The position numbers and the translations under genes were made by a program. A DNA stretch of 64,000 bases from positions 806,001 to 870,000 of the forward strand of contig NZ_CP162511.1 of the NCBI RefSeq assembly GCF_040939305.1. The letters run 5' to 3'. The stretch is from Herbiconiux sp. A18JL235. GTDB taxonomy: Bacteria > Actinomycetota > Actinomycetes > Actinomycetales > Microbacteriaceae. Below, one piece after another: positions 1 to 7,913 of this stretch (within the stretch, counting starts at the first letter, position 1; every line of letters starts with the position of its first letter). A model generated the notes under the pieces. That model ran no database searches. It was not told the origin of the DNA and saw only the letters and a program-made list of their open reading frames with translations.

Positions 1-2
1 CC

Positions 3-476
3 ATCTACGAGAGCATCACCGAGATGCTGGAGGGTCTCGGCTACGCAGTCACGAACGTCGTTCTGAGCGTGTCGGAAGACGTCGCCGACGAGCACATCGC
101 CGAGCAGCTCGGTCTGCAACCGGGCGCTCCCGTCATCAGGCTGGTCAGGCTGCGTCTCGGGAACGATGAGCCGATGGTGTTCAGCATCAACGTCATCCGC
201 CGCGACAGCCTGCCCGGCCCGCTCGCCTATCGCGACTGGGGCATCTCCATCACGAGCGCGCTCGAAGGCCACGGGCACAGCATCGGATCGTCGATCGCCC
301 GCATCAGCGCGGCGAACCTGCCCGCCGAGTACGCGGCGAAGCACGATCTCGAGCGGTACGACCCCTGGCTCCTCGTCGAGGAGACCTGCCTCACCCGCGA
401 GGGCAAGCGGGTGCTCTACGCGCTCGACTACCACCGCAGCAGCGAGATCGCGTTCAACGTCATCCGCCGTCGCTGA
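3..476 (+). CDS. GntR-family transcriptional regulator, C-terminal UTRA domain (5' truncated)
   Basis: The open frame runs in from the window edge and stops at 474-476, so only the effector-binding half is visible. It reads as a UTRA (HutC-type) ligand domain: an early segment ending in APVIRLVRLRLGNDEPM, then a FSINVIRRD strand and a closing ALDYHRSSEIAFNVIRRR, the usual end of this fold. The N-terminal winged helix should lie upstream of base 1. Such regulators sense sugar phosphates or amino-acid derivatives. manA follows 64 nt downstream on the same strand, which might hint at sugar metabolism, but no operator is visible and the ligand cannot be named. Confidence 0.85.
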   Translation: MYESITEMLEGLGYAVTNVVLSVSEDVADEHIAEQLGLQPGAPVIRLVRLRLGNDEPMVFSINVIRRDSLPGPLAYRDWGISITSALEGHGHSIGSSIARISAANLPAEYAAKHDLERYDPWLLVEETCLTREGKRVLYALDYHRSSEIAFNVIRRR

Positions 477-540
477 CGGTGCGCCGCTTTTTCCTCTCCT
501 TCACTGCCGGCGCAGCCGGCCTGACGACGGGATCGTCTTC

Positions 541-1737
541 ATGCTCCTCCGTGTCTCCGCCGTGCCCAAGAACTACCACTGGGGCTCCCGCACCGCCCTA
601 CCGGCCCTGTTCGGCCAGGAGCCGACCGGGGAACCGCAGGCCGAACTCTGGCTGGGCGCGCACCCCGACAGCACCACCACCTTCATCGAGCGGGTCGCCG
701 GCGTCCCCGACACCCTGAACGATTGGGTCGCAGGCGACCCGCAGCGCGCGCTCGGCGGCGGCCGCACCCGGCTGCCCTTCCTGCTCAAGCTGCTCGCGGC
801 GGAGAAGCCGCTCTCCATCCAGGCGCACCCCACGCTCGAGCGCGCGCGGGCCGGTTTCGCCGACGAGGAGGCCAGAGGGGTTCCCCGCGACTCACCGCAG
901 CGGAACTACCGCGACGAATGGCACAAGCCGGAGCTCATGGTGGCGCTGCGCCCCGGCTTCACAGCGATGTGCGGGTTCCGGCCGGTTGCACGCACGCTCG
1001 AACTGCTGCAGCGTCTCCAGCTCGCCGCGGCGGAGTCGGGGGCGGAGGCGGGTGCCCGCCTCATCGGCGATCAGCGCGAGCTGTTGGCGTCGAAGGGCCT
1101 CGAAACGGTGGTGGGCTCCGTGCTGCTCGGCGACGCGGGGCCGCTCGTGCGAGCGCTGGTCGAGGCCGCGGCTGCTCTCGACGACGACGAATGGCTCGCG
1201 GAGACGCGGTTGATCGCCGAGCTGCAGCTGCACTATCCGGCAGACCCCGGCATCGCCGTCGCGGTGCTGCTCAACGTGGTGAGGCTGCAGCCGGGAGAGG
1301 CGCTGTACCTGCCGGCCGGCAACATCCACGCCTATGTGGACGGTCTCGGCGTCGAGATCATGGCGGCGAGCGACAACGTGCTGCGTGGAGGACTCACGAC
1401 GAAACCCGTCGACGTGCCGGAGCTGCTCGCCGTGCTCGACTTCTCGGAGATGCCTGTGCCCTTCGTTCCGGCGGTTCCGCGCGGCGACGCGGTCAGCGAA
1501 TACGAAGTGCCGCTCGACGACTTCCGGCTGCTCAGGATCGGGCCGGGCAGCGCGCGCGTCGCGCTGCCCGAGGCGGCGATCGTGCTGGGGGTGGAGGGCA
1601 CGACCTCCGTGGCGGACGGAGCGGGGTCATGCCACCTCGCGCCGGGCGAGGCGGTGTTCGTCTCGCCCGATTCGGAATCGATCGCCGTGTCGACGACGGG
1701 CTCGGCGTTTCTGGCCACCAGCGGGTGGCGAACATAG
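541..1737 (+). CDS. manA: Mannose-6-phosphate isomerase, class I
   Basis: Cytoplasmic zinc enzyme that interconverts fructose 6-phosphate and mannose 6-phosphate, linking glycolysis to GDP-mannose and glycan synthesis. The 398-aa product has the normal class I length. Zinc ligands expected for the family are present: Gln94 and His96 in SIQAHP, Glu131 in HKPELM, and His263 in GNIHAY, the last within the jelly-roll cupin half. The ATG at 541 gives the canonical beginning with NYHWGS near residue 11; the same frame stays open upstream, but there it overlaps the GntR gene in another frame. No clear Shine-Dalgarno site is visible. It follows the regulator gene on the same strand and could be read with it. 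Confidence 0.93.
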   Translation: MLLRVSAVPKNYHWGSRTALPALFGQEPTGEPQAELWLGAHPDSTTTFIERVAGVPDTLNDWVAGDPQRALGGGRTRLPFLLKLLAAEKPLSIQAHPTLERARAGFADEEARGVPRDSPQRNYRDEWHKPELMVALRPGFTAMCGFRPVARTLELLQRLQLAAAESGAEAGARLIGDQRELLASKGLETVVGSVLLGDAGPLVRALVEAAAALDDDEWLAETRLIAELQLHYPADPGIAVAVLLNVVRLQPGEALYLPAGNIHAYVDGLGVEIMAASDNVLRGGLTTKPVDVPELLAVLDFSEMPVPFVPAVPRGDAVSEYEVPLDDFRLLRIGPGSARVALPEAAIVLGVEGTTSVADGAGSCHLAPGEAVFVSPDSESIAVSTTGSAFLATSGWRT

Positions 1738-1784
1738 CACCGACGGGGCGCATCCGCTCGGATGCCGCCTCAACGTTCGTCGAT

Positions 1785-1790
1785 TAGCGT
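1785..1790 (+). promoter_or_regulatory. -10 box TAGCGT of a leaderless promoter
   Basis: TAGCGT lies 6 nt before the ATG at 1797 and no Shine-Dalgarno sequence is present, so the lipoprotein transcript probably begins at or next to its start codon. Confidence 0.55.
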
Positions 1791-1796
1791 GGCGCC

Positions 1797-2366
1797 ATGA
1801 ACTCGACGACGAGCACCACCTCATTCCGCACCGCAGGGTCGCTGGCCGCGGTGCTGCTGACGGCGGGGGCGCTGAGCGCGTGCGTGGCGCCCGACGTCGG
1901 CGACGACAGCGCCACCCCATCCGCGAGCACCCCGTCGGCGGAGGCCGCCCCGAGCACCACCCCCACGCCGACGCGCGATCCGCTGGTCGACGCCGAGGAG
2001 GCGCAGTTGCCGCTGCCCGCCGACGAGATAGCCGACTGGGCGCGCGAAGCGGTGCCGGCACCGGGGTCGCCCGGGCACCAGAACACCTCGTCGGGCTGGA
2101 TGAGCGAGCACTCCGCCCAGCAGCTCACCTCCACGAACACCACCCTTGAGTCGGGTGACTACCAGCTCCAGCTCGCCTGCCGCGGCGAGGGCACGATCAC
2201 CGCGACCGTGACGACGCTCGACGGCGCGTCGGCAGGGGAGGGGACGGTGTGCAGCAACGCCACCATCGCCTTCGACGCGACCATCCCCGAGCAGGGGCTC
2301 GTCACCACCCTCGTGCACGAAGGCGCCCCGACCATCTACGCGCTGTCGGTGCTGCGGGTCGAGTGA
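1797..2366 (+). CDS. Putative lipoprotein of unknown function
   Basis: 189-aa exported protein. Residues 1-28 form a signal peptide with a lipobox LSAC, so Cys29 should be lipidated and the protein anchored outside the membrane. A Ser/Thr/Pro-rich linker (about residues 40-65) precedes the folded part, which has two cysteines (in LACRGEG and VCSNA) that may pair, and resembles a small beta-sandwich. I do not recognise a named family. It stands alone with its own leaderless promoter, between manA and a convergent small gene, so context gives no function. Confidence 0.7.
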   Translation: MNSTTSTTSFRTAGSLAAVLLTAGALSACVAPDVGDDSATPSASTPSAEAAPSTTPTPTRDPLVDAEEAQLPLPADEIADWAREAVPAPGSPGHQNTSSGWMSEHSAQQLTSTNTTLESGDYQLQLACRGEGTITATVTTLDGASAGEGTVCSNATIAFDATIPEQGLVTTLVHEGAPTIYALSVLRVE

Positions 2367-2402
2367 GGCGAGCGGCCCGGCCGCCCAGGCCGCCCAGGGT
2401 GC

Positions 2403-2630
2403 TCAGACGATCGCGCCCACCATCGCGTCGCGACGCAGCTGCTCATGGGTGGCATGGAACTTCCCGTCCTTCGTCCACCACGCCTCGTGCCCGGCGGCAT
2501 CCGGATGCTGCTCCACCACAGCCGGCCAGTGCTCCTCGATGTTCTTCACGTAGTAGCGGAGCTCGTCGCCGACGGTGCGCTTCTCCAGTTTCGGGGAGGC
2601 CTCGAGCTGGTCTTCGGTGGGGTCGTCCAT
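2403..2630 (-). CDS. Small hypothetical protein (75 aa)
   Basis: Soluble, charged 75-residue protein with a central aromatic stretch (YYVKNIEEHWPAVVEQHP and EAWWTKDGKF). It has no signal peptide or membrane segment. I do not recognise the family. A -10 box TACGAT (2637-2642) sits 6 nt before its ATG with no Shine-Dalgarno sequence, which supports both the start and leaderless expression. The box lies just beyond the stop of the histidine kinase gene, so this gene could also be reached by readthrough from that operon. Confidence 0.6.
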   Translation of the reverse strand: MDDPTEDQLEASPKLEKRTVGDELRYYVKNIEEHWPAVVEQHPDAAGHEAWWTKDGKFHATHEQLRRDAMVGAIV

Positions 2631-2636
2631 GCGCCC

Positions 2637-2642
2637 ATCGTA
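2637..2642 (-). promoter_or_regulatory. -10 box TACGAT of a leaderless promoter
   Basis: On the minus strand TACGAT is 6 nt before the ATG at 2630; no ribosome binding site is visible between them. Confidence 0.5.
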
Positions 2643-2649
2643 GGTCGCG

Positions 2650-4098
2650 TCATCCCTCAGCGGGCAGCATCACGGTGAAGACCGTGCCCGCCGGCGCGAC
2701 CGGGCCGTCGGGTTCCGCCGCAAGGTCATCGGCGATCGCGACCGTGCCGCCGTGGGCTGCGACGATCGACGCGACGATGGCGAGGCCGAGCCCCGACCCT
2801 CCGCTGTCGCGCGAGCGCGACTCGTCGAGCCTCACGAACCGCTCGAACACGCGCTCGCGCTCGGCGACGGGGATGCCGGAGCCGTCGTCGCCGACCCTCA
2901 GCTCGGCTCGACCGTCGACAATCCCGCACCTCAGCGACACCGTACTGCGGGCGTGGCGGGCCGCGTTGTCGCCGAGGTTGCGCAGCATCCGGCCGAGCAT
3001 CGCGGAGTCGCCGCGCACCCGCGCTGCTCCGACGCCCGAGGTGTCGATGCGCAGCGCGGGGTGGCTCGCGCGCAGGCGCGCCGCCTCGGCAAGCACGAGG
3101 TCGTCGAGGTCGACCTCGTGCGCATCGAATCGCAGCGCCCCCTCGTCGGCTCGGGTGAGCAGCAGTAACCCGTCGACGAGCGCGGCCATGCGCTCCGACT
3201 CCTCGGCGACGGTCGCGGCCAGTTGCTCGGGCTGAAGGGTGCCCGGGTAGTCGCGTGCCACCTCGGCGGTCTGACGCAGGGCGCTGAGCGGCGAGCGCAG
3301 CTCGTGCGAGGCGTCGGAGACGAACCGTCGCTGGCGTGACTGGGCGTCGTCGAGCCGCGCGAGCATCCGGTTCATGGTCGTGGCGAGGCGGGCGATCTCG
3401 TCGGAGCCCTCCGGCACCTCGACCCGGCGGCCGAGGTCGTCGGCGGTGATGCCGTCGGTGGCGGCACGGATGCGGTCGACCGGCCGCAGCGCGCGGCCGA
3501 CCGACACGAAGGTGATGAGCGCCACCAGGGCGACCAGGAGTGGGCCGGCGACAGCGAGCAGCACGACGGTGGTGGCCACCGCGTCGGCGCGCACGCCGTC
3601 GTCGACACCGACCACGAGGAGGCCGTCGTCGGTGGTGGCGGCGGCGATGACGAGGGTGTCGTCGTCGCCCGGCACCGGCACGGTGCGGCCGAGGAGGTCG
3701 TCGGGGTCGAGGGTGCGGGTGCCTTCGTCGCCGTCGCCGGCGCTGGGCGGGGTCTCGACGAGGGGGCCCGCGTCGTCGAGCTCGTCGCTCGCGGCGACGA
3801 CCGTGCCGTCGCTGAGGAGCTGCGCCCATCCGTCGCTCTCGGTCAGGGCCGACGGACCGTCGCGCTCGAGCAGGGCCTCGACGCGGTCGAGCTCGATCTC
3901 GGAGGCCTGCACGGCCTGCTGGTGGAGGCTCAGCGACAGCAGCACGGCGAAGCCCGCCCCGCCGACGGCGACCACCGCGGCCATGACGAGGGTGGTGATG
4001 AGGGTGATGCGGCCGCGGAGGGTCGCGGGCCGGCGCGGGCGGTTCGGGCGCGGCGGGTGCGGCTCGCGCGGCGCGCGCGGTGGGCGCGGCTCAGCCAT
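2650..4098 (-). CDS. Two-component sensor histidine kinase
   Basis: 482-aa membrane sensor that would phosphorylate the regulator encoded just upstream. A basic, Pro-rich N-terminus is followed by TM1 (about residues 30-58), an extracytoplasmic sensor segment, TM2 (about 175-203), a HAMP linker, HisKA with phospho-acceptor His265 in DASHELRSPLS, and HATPase_c with N box LGDNAARHA, G1 VGDDGSGIP and G2 GGSGLGLAIV. The ATG at 4098 overlaps the regulator's stop by 8 nt (ATGGCTGA), so I choose it over the longer frame that runs back across the regulator. The signal is unknown; the PepSY protein made from the same operon may feed information to the sensor domain. Confidence 0.92.
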   Translation of the reverse strand: MAEPRPPRAPREPHPPRPNRPRRPATLRGRITLITTLVMAAVVAVGGAGFAVLLSLSLHQQAVQASEIELDRVEALLERDGPSALTESDGWAQLLSDGTVVAASDELDDAGPLVETPPSAGDGDEGTRTLDPDDLLGRTVPVPGDDDTLVIAAATTDDGLLVVGVDDGVRADAVATTVVLLAVAGPLLVALVALITFVSVGRALRPVDRIRAATDGITADDLGRRVEVPEGSDEIARLATTMNRMLARLDDAQSRQRRFVSDASHELRSPLSALRQTAEVARDYPGTLQPEQLAATVAEESERMAALVDGLLLLTRADEGALRFDAHEVDLDDLVLAEAARLRASHPALRIDTSGVGAARVRGDSAMLGRMLRNLGDNAARHARSTVSLRCGIVDGRAELRVGDDGSGIPVAERERVFERFVRLDESRSRDSGGSGLGLAIVASIVAAHGGTVAIADDLAAEPDGPVAPAGTVFTVMLPAEG

Positions 4099-4765
4099 CG
4101 GCCTGCAGTCGGTAGCCCGAGCCGCGCAGGGTCTCGATGGAGCTGCGCCCGAACGGCCGGTCGATCTTGTTGCGCAGGTGGCGCACGTAGACCTCGACGA
4201 TGTTGGGGTCTCCGTCGAAGTCGAAGTCCCAGACGGCCCCGAGAACCTCGGCCTTCGACACCACCTGGCCCGCCCGCGACACGAGGAACTCGAGCACGCT
4301 GAACTCGCGCGTCGTGAGCTCGATGGTGGTGCCCGCGCGCTCGACGCGCTTCGTCGCGGGGTCGACCGACAGGTCGCCCGCAGTGAGTACGACGGGCCGC
4401 TCCGTCGCGCCGCGCCTGATGAGGGCGCGCAGCCGCGCCAGCAGCACCTGGAACGAGAACGGCTTGGTGAGGTAGTCGTCGGCACCGGTGTCGAGCGCTT
4501 CGACCTGGTCGAGGTCGCCGTCCTTGGCGGTGAGCATGATGACGGGGGTCCAGTCCCCGGCGCGCCGCAGTTCCTCGCAGACGCGGAAGCCGCTCTGCCC
4601 GGGGAGCATGATGTCGAGCACGATCGCGGCGTAGGAGTTCTCGCGCGCGAGCCAGAGCCCGTCGGTGCCGTTGGTCGCGGTGTCGACCGCGAAGCCCTCG
4701 GCCTCCAGTCCCGATTCGACGGCTCGGAGCAGGTTGAGCTCGTCGTCGATCACGAGGATGCGCAT
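4091..4765 (-). CDS. OmpR/PhoB-family response regulator
   Basis: 224-aa DNA-binding partner of the downstream kinase. Receiver domain residues 1-115 with Asp51 as phosphorylation site (VLDIMLPG), LTAKD and DDYLTKPF motifs, then a winged-helix Trans_reg_C domain ending in VEVYVRHLRNKID and LRGSGYRLQ. The ATG at 4765 follows a good Shine-Dalgarno run (GGGAGGGAG). A TAGCGT box (4793-4798, minus) about 28 nt upstream may give it a promoter separate from the PepSY gene. Confidence 0.93.
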   Translation of the reverse strand: MRILVIDDELNLLRAVESGLEAEGFAVDTATNGTDGLWLARENSYAAIVLDIMLPGQSGFRVCEELRRAGDWTPVIMLTAKDGDLDQVEALDTGADDYLTKPFSFQVLLARLRALIRRGATERPVVLTAGDLSVDPATKRVERAGTTIELTTREFSVLEFLVSRAGQVVSKAEVLGAVWDFDFDGDPNIVEVYVRHLRNKIDRPFGRSSIETLRGSGYRLQADG

Positions 4766-4845
4766 CCGGTCTCCCTCCCTGCCGCCGCTCTCACGCTACC
4801 GGCGCGGGGGCGGGACCGCCCGTGCGGCCCGCCCCTCGCTGCCCC

Positions 4846-5247
4846 TCAGGGAGCGGTGGTCGAGGCGGGGGTGGGAGCGGGCGCGGGCGTGACGACGTCG
4901 TCGTCGAGCTCGACCTTCACCACGGCGAACGCCGCGTCGAGATCGACCTCCCAGTACCGCCCGTCGTCGGCGCGCAGCTCGAGCTCGAACCCGTCGTCGT
5001 CGCGCTCGGCCGTCACGACGGAGCCGCCGTCGATCTCGGCCAGCGCGACCTCGCTCGCCCGGTCGAGGTCGGCGCCGGTGAGCACCTCTGAGGGGTCGAC
5101 GGTCTTGACAGCCCCCGGCCCGCCCGCCCGGTCGTCGCTCCCATCGAACTCGAACCCGTCGGTCGCGGCGTAGGCCACGCCCGTCCCGCCGAGCAGCAGC
5201 ACGGCCGCCGCGGCAGCTCCGCCGATGATCATGGTCTTCTTGCGCAT
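4846..5247 (-). CDS. Exported PepSY-domain protein
   Basis: 133-aa secreted protein. An N-terminal signal peptide (MRKKT, hydrophobic run to AYA, about residue 27) leads to an acidic domain with the PepSY pattern: helix LDRASEVALAEI, then strands in DDGFELELRADDGRYWEVDLDAAF and VVKVELDDD. It ends in a Thr/Pro/Ala-rich tail. PepSY domains often lie next to two-component systems and are thought to modulate extracytoplasmic proteases or sensors; here the regulator and kinase genes follow 80 nt downstream. The ATG at 5247 is preceded by AGGAGGACC, so the longer upstream frame is rejected. Confidence 0.8.
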   Translation of the reverse strand: MRKKTMIIGGAAAAAVLLLGGTGVAYAATDGFEFDGSDDRAGGPGAVKTVDPSEVLTGADLDRASEVALAEIDGGSVVTAERDDDGFELELRADDGRYWEVDLDAAFAVVKVELDDDVVTPAPAPTPASTTAP

Positions 5248-5363
5248 CTGGTCCTCCTGGTGGATCGTCTCGGTGTCCCCCACGATCCCCTGCCCCCGCT
5301 GAACCCAGCCTGAAGCCCCCACCACGCCCCGGATGCGCGCCCCGCGCCCGCCCACCCGTCGCG

Positions 5364-5919
5364 TTGGTAGCGCAAAGTGCTCCCTCCCCGCGCCGAAGCA
5401 GCACTATGCGCGACCAGCGCGAGCATCCACCCGCCGTCGCGAGCATCCACCCGCCCCCCTCGCGAGCACCCGGGCCAACCCTCGCGGGCATCCACCCGCC
5501 CCAGCGTGTACCCGCCCCACGCTGGTCGCGCGATCTGCTCTCTGAGCGCGTCACAGCAGCACTCTGTGCGACCAACTCAGGTCGCCCGCCCTTGCGAGCG
5601 TTCGGGCCCACCCTCGCGAGCATCCCGCCACTGGCGTTGGTAGAGCAAAATGCTCCCTCAGCGCGTCAGAGCAGCACTTTGTGCGACCAACTCAGGTCAC
5701 TCGCCCTTGTGAGCGTTCGGGCCCACCCTCGCGAGCATCCCGACCCTCGCGTTGGTCGCGCAAAGTGCTCGCCCGGCGCGTCAGAGCAGCACTCTGTGCG
5801 ACCAACCCGGGTCCCCCGCCCTCGCGAGTGCTCTGGCCCACCCTCGCGAGCATCCTGCCACTGGCGTTGGTAGCGCAAAGTGCCCTCTCAGCGCGCCGAA
5901 GCAGCACTTTGCGCGACCA
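5364..5919. repeat. Array of five ~53-bp palindromic elements in ~115-bp tandem units
   Basis: This fills most of a 715-bp gap without genes (5248-5962). Five imperfect palindromes lie at 5364-5416, 5523-5574, 5637-5690, 5752-5805 and 5867-5919. Each starts with TTGGT(A/C)G(C/A)GCAAA or similar, has arms built on GCAAAGTGCT and AGCAGCACTTTG, and ends in GCGACCAA. Copies 2 to 5 are spaced 114-115 bp apart because the DNA between them also repeats (motifs TTGCGAGCGTTCGGGCCCAC and CTCGCGAGCATCC). Between copies 1 and 2 there is a different run of short GCGAGCATCCACCCGCC repeats. A single related copy lies at 16284-16335. The elements resemble REP/BIME-type hairpins; the short frames across them are repeat artefacts. 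Confidence 0.85.
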
Positions 5920-5962
5920 GCGCGCCCCGCGCGGAAGCGGCAGCGACCCCGCCGCGCGCGCG

Positions 5963-6991
5963 TCAGCGCCCCGAGAGCACCCGCACGAAGTCGGTGAGGA
6001 ACGCCTCGCGGTCGACGTCGAGCACGACGAGCGTGTCGGGTGCGGGCTCGGAGGGCCACGACACCGGGAGCCCGTTCGCGGTCTGCATGAGGTGCGCGCG
6101 GGTGAAGAATCCGTCGGAGGTGATGTTGACGGGGCCGGCCACCGACGAGGTGATCCACTCGGGCTGCACGAGCAGCGCGGCGGCGAGTCCGTCGTGGGCG
6201 GGCGAGACGCGGCGGCCCCAGGAGTACTGGTAGAAGTCCATGTACGCCTCGAGCACCTGCGCCGAGAAGGTGCCCCACTCGGTGCCGGCACGGTGCAGCG
6301 CCTGCACGGCCTGCTCGTCCACGATCGTTCCCGCGGTGACGTTCACGCCCACCATCACGAGCTGGTTGCGGGGCGCGGCGAACACCCGGGCCGATGCTTC
6401 CGCGTCGTTGTGGATGTTCGCATCCACCATCTGCACCGTGCCGAGCGGCGGGAAGGGACCCGAGCCCCCCATTATGACGACCGAACGGTAGAGCGTCAGC
6501 AGCTCGGGCTCGATCTCGAGCGCCAGCCCCAGGTTCGTGAGCGGGCCGATCGGCAGCAGGTCGTAGTATCCGGGCCGCGAGCGGCCGAGCTCGACGAGCA
6601 GCTCCGCCGACGACAGCGGCGACAGGTTCTTCGGCGCGATCGGCTCGCTCCACAGGTCGCCCAGGCCGTCGACGCCGTGCACGTGCGAGGCGATGCGCGG
6701 CTCGCCGTCGATCGGCCCCGCGGCGCCGCGTGCGACCAGGGTGTCGTCGAGCCCCGCCACCTTCAGCACGCGCGCGATGTTCGTGAGCGCCGCCTCGACG
6801 GGGGTGTTGCCGTACACCGAGGTGATCGCCGAGATCTCGGCGTCGTCGCGACCGGCCAGGTACAGCAGCGCAAGCGCGTCGTCGATGCCGGTGTCGGTGT
6901 CGAGCACGATGTGCCTGACGCCGTCGGCGGGGGCGGATGCGCCGGCCGGCGAAGCGGCGGAAGCGGAAGCAGCGGATGCGGAGTCGGTCAT
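5963..6991 (-). CDS. Nucleoside hydrolase (IU-nuc_hydro family)
   Basis: 342-aa enzyme expected to split ribonucleosides into base and ribose. The calcium-binding aspartate cluster DTDTGIDDALAL follows an unusual Ala/Ser-rich N-terminal extension of about 25 residues. Other family marks are SVYGNTPVEAALTNIARVL, VIMGGSG and an Asn/Asp pair in DANIHNDAEAS. It is the last gene of a five-gene minus-strand operon and starts 10 nt after the stop of a permease gene; CGTGAGGACC supplies a ribosome site. The operon imports nucleosides by BMP-type ABC transport, so uptake and cleavage are encoded together. Purine versus pyrimidine preference cannot be read from sequence. Confidence 0.9.
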   Translation of the reverse strand: MTDSASAASASAASPAGASAPADGVRHIVLDTDTGIDDALALLYLAGRDDAEISAITSVYGNTPVEAALTNIARVLKVAGLDDTLVARGAAGPIDGEPRIASHVHGVDGLGDLWSEPIAPKNLSPLSSAELLVELGRSRPGYYDLLPIGPLTNLGLALEIEPELLTLYRSVVIMGGSGPFPPLGTVQMVDANIHNDAEASARVFAAPRNQLVMVGVNVTAGTIVDEQAVQALHRAGTEWGTFSAQVLEAYMDFYQYSWGRRVSPAHDGLAAALLVQPEWITSSVAGPVNITSDGFFTRAHLMQTANGLPVSWPSEPAPDTLVVLDVDREAFLTDFVRVLSGR

Positions 6992-7001
6992 CGGGTGGTC
7001 C

Positions 7002-7913
7002 TCACGAGTCGATCAGGGTGCGGGAGCGGTTGCGGCGGGCGAAGCCGATGCGGGTGAGCACCAGCACCACCAGCGTGATGGCGTAGGGGGCGGCGTCGGT
7101 GAGCTGCTGAGGCGCGCCGATGCCCTGCAGCCGGAACCCGAGCGCCTCGGCGGCACCGAACCCGAGGCAGGCCACGGGCAGCCAGAACGGGCGCCCGGCC
7201 ACGAGCATCACGGCGGCCACGGCGATCCAGCCGCGCCCCGCCGTCATGTTCTCGGTGAACACGGTCACGTTTCCGAGCGCGAGCTGCGCGCCCGCGACGC
7301 CGCAGAGGGCGCCGCCGACGATGGTGGTCCAGGTCTGGTACGACGCGACGTTCACGCCCAGCGCGGTCGCCGCATCCGGATGCTCGCCCACGCCTCGCAG
7401 ACGAAGCCCCGCCGGGGTGCGCTTCAGCCAGAGCCCGGCGGCGACGATCACGACGAAGGCGAGCGGCACCAGCACGGTCTGGCCGGCGAAGATCGGGCCG
7501 ATGACGGGAACGTCGGCGAGGAATGCCATCTTCGGCAGCCCCTGCAGCCCGCGCGGGGAGAACGACCCCGACACGTCGAAGAGCACGCGCATGAGGAAGC
7601 CCGTGAGTCCGAGCGCCAGCAGGTTCGTGCCGATGGCGATGATGATGGGGTCGGCCTTCCAGCGGGCCGAGCCCACCGCGAGGATGACGGCGAACAGCGC
7701 CGTGCTGAGCAGGGCGACGAGTACTCCGCCCCAGGCGCTGCCGGTGTAGTAGCTGCCCGCCACGGCTGCGAACGCTCCCCAGAGCATCTGGCCTTCGAGG
7801 GCTATGTTGAACACCCCGGCCTGGGCCGAGAGGGCGCCCGCGAGGGCGGCGTAGAGGATGGGCGTGGCGGCCAGCAGCACCGCCGCCACGAAGCTCAGCT
7901 CGAACAGCTGCAT
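7002..7913 (-). CDS. ABC transporter permease, nucleoside/simple-sugar type (NupQ-like)
   Basis: 303-aa inner-membrane subunit of the nucleoside importer, of the BPD_transp_2 family, with about eight to ten hydrophobic segments. Family marks are AGVFNIALEGQMLWGAF near the start and GVGEHPDAATALGVNV in the middle. The ATG at 7913 shares an ATGA overlap with the stop of the preceding permease, which fixes the start; the longer frame upstream is a shadow. Confidence 0.92.
   Translation of the reverse strand: MQLFELSFVAAVLLAATPILYAALAGALSAQAGVFNIALEGQMLWGAFAAVAGSYYTGSAWGGVLVALLSTALFAVILAVGSARWKADPIIIAIGTNLLALGLTGFLMRVLFDVSGSFSPRGLQGLPKMAFLADVPVIGPIFAGQTVLVPLAFVVIVAAGLWLKRTPAGLRLRGVGEHPDAATALGVNVASYQTWTTIVGGALCGVAGAQLALGNVTVFTENMTAGRGWIAVAAVMLVAGRPFWLPVACLGFGAAEALGFRLQGIGAPQQLTDAAPYAITLVVLVLTRIGFARRNRSRTLIDS

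Noticed and set aside
166..540. N-terminal extension of manA
   Set aside because: It overlaps the GntR gene in another frame and gives Ser/Arg/Ala-rich low-complexity sequence; the family start fits ATG 541.
2726..3829. Long Arg/Pro/His-rich frames opposite or out of frame with the kinase, and similar frames elsewhere
   Set aside because: They are high-GC shadow frames with extreme Arg/Pro/Ala content and no motifs.
4099..4485. Longer start for the histidine kinase
   Set aside because: The extension lies over the response-regulator gene and reads as a frame shadow; ATG 4098 overlaps the regulator stop as usual for coupled pairs.
5333..5878. Short coding frames across the palindrome array on both strands
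   Set aside because: They follow the repeat period, have no ribosome sites and their translations are repeats of the same low-complexity peptide.
5364..5919. CRISPR array
   Set aside because: Units are ~115 bp, palindromes are imperfect and 50 bp or more, the DNA between them is itself repeated rather than unique, and no cas gene is nearby.
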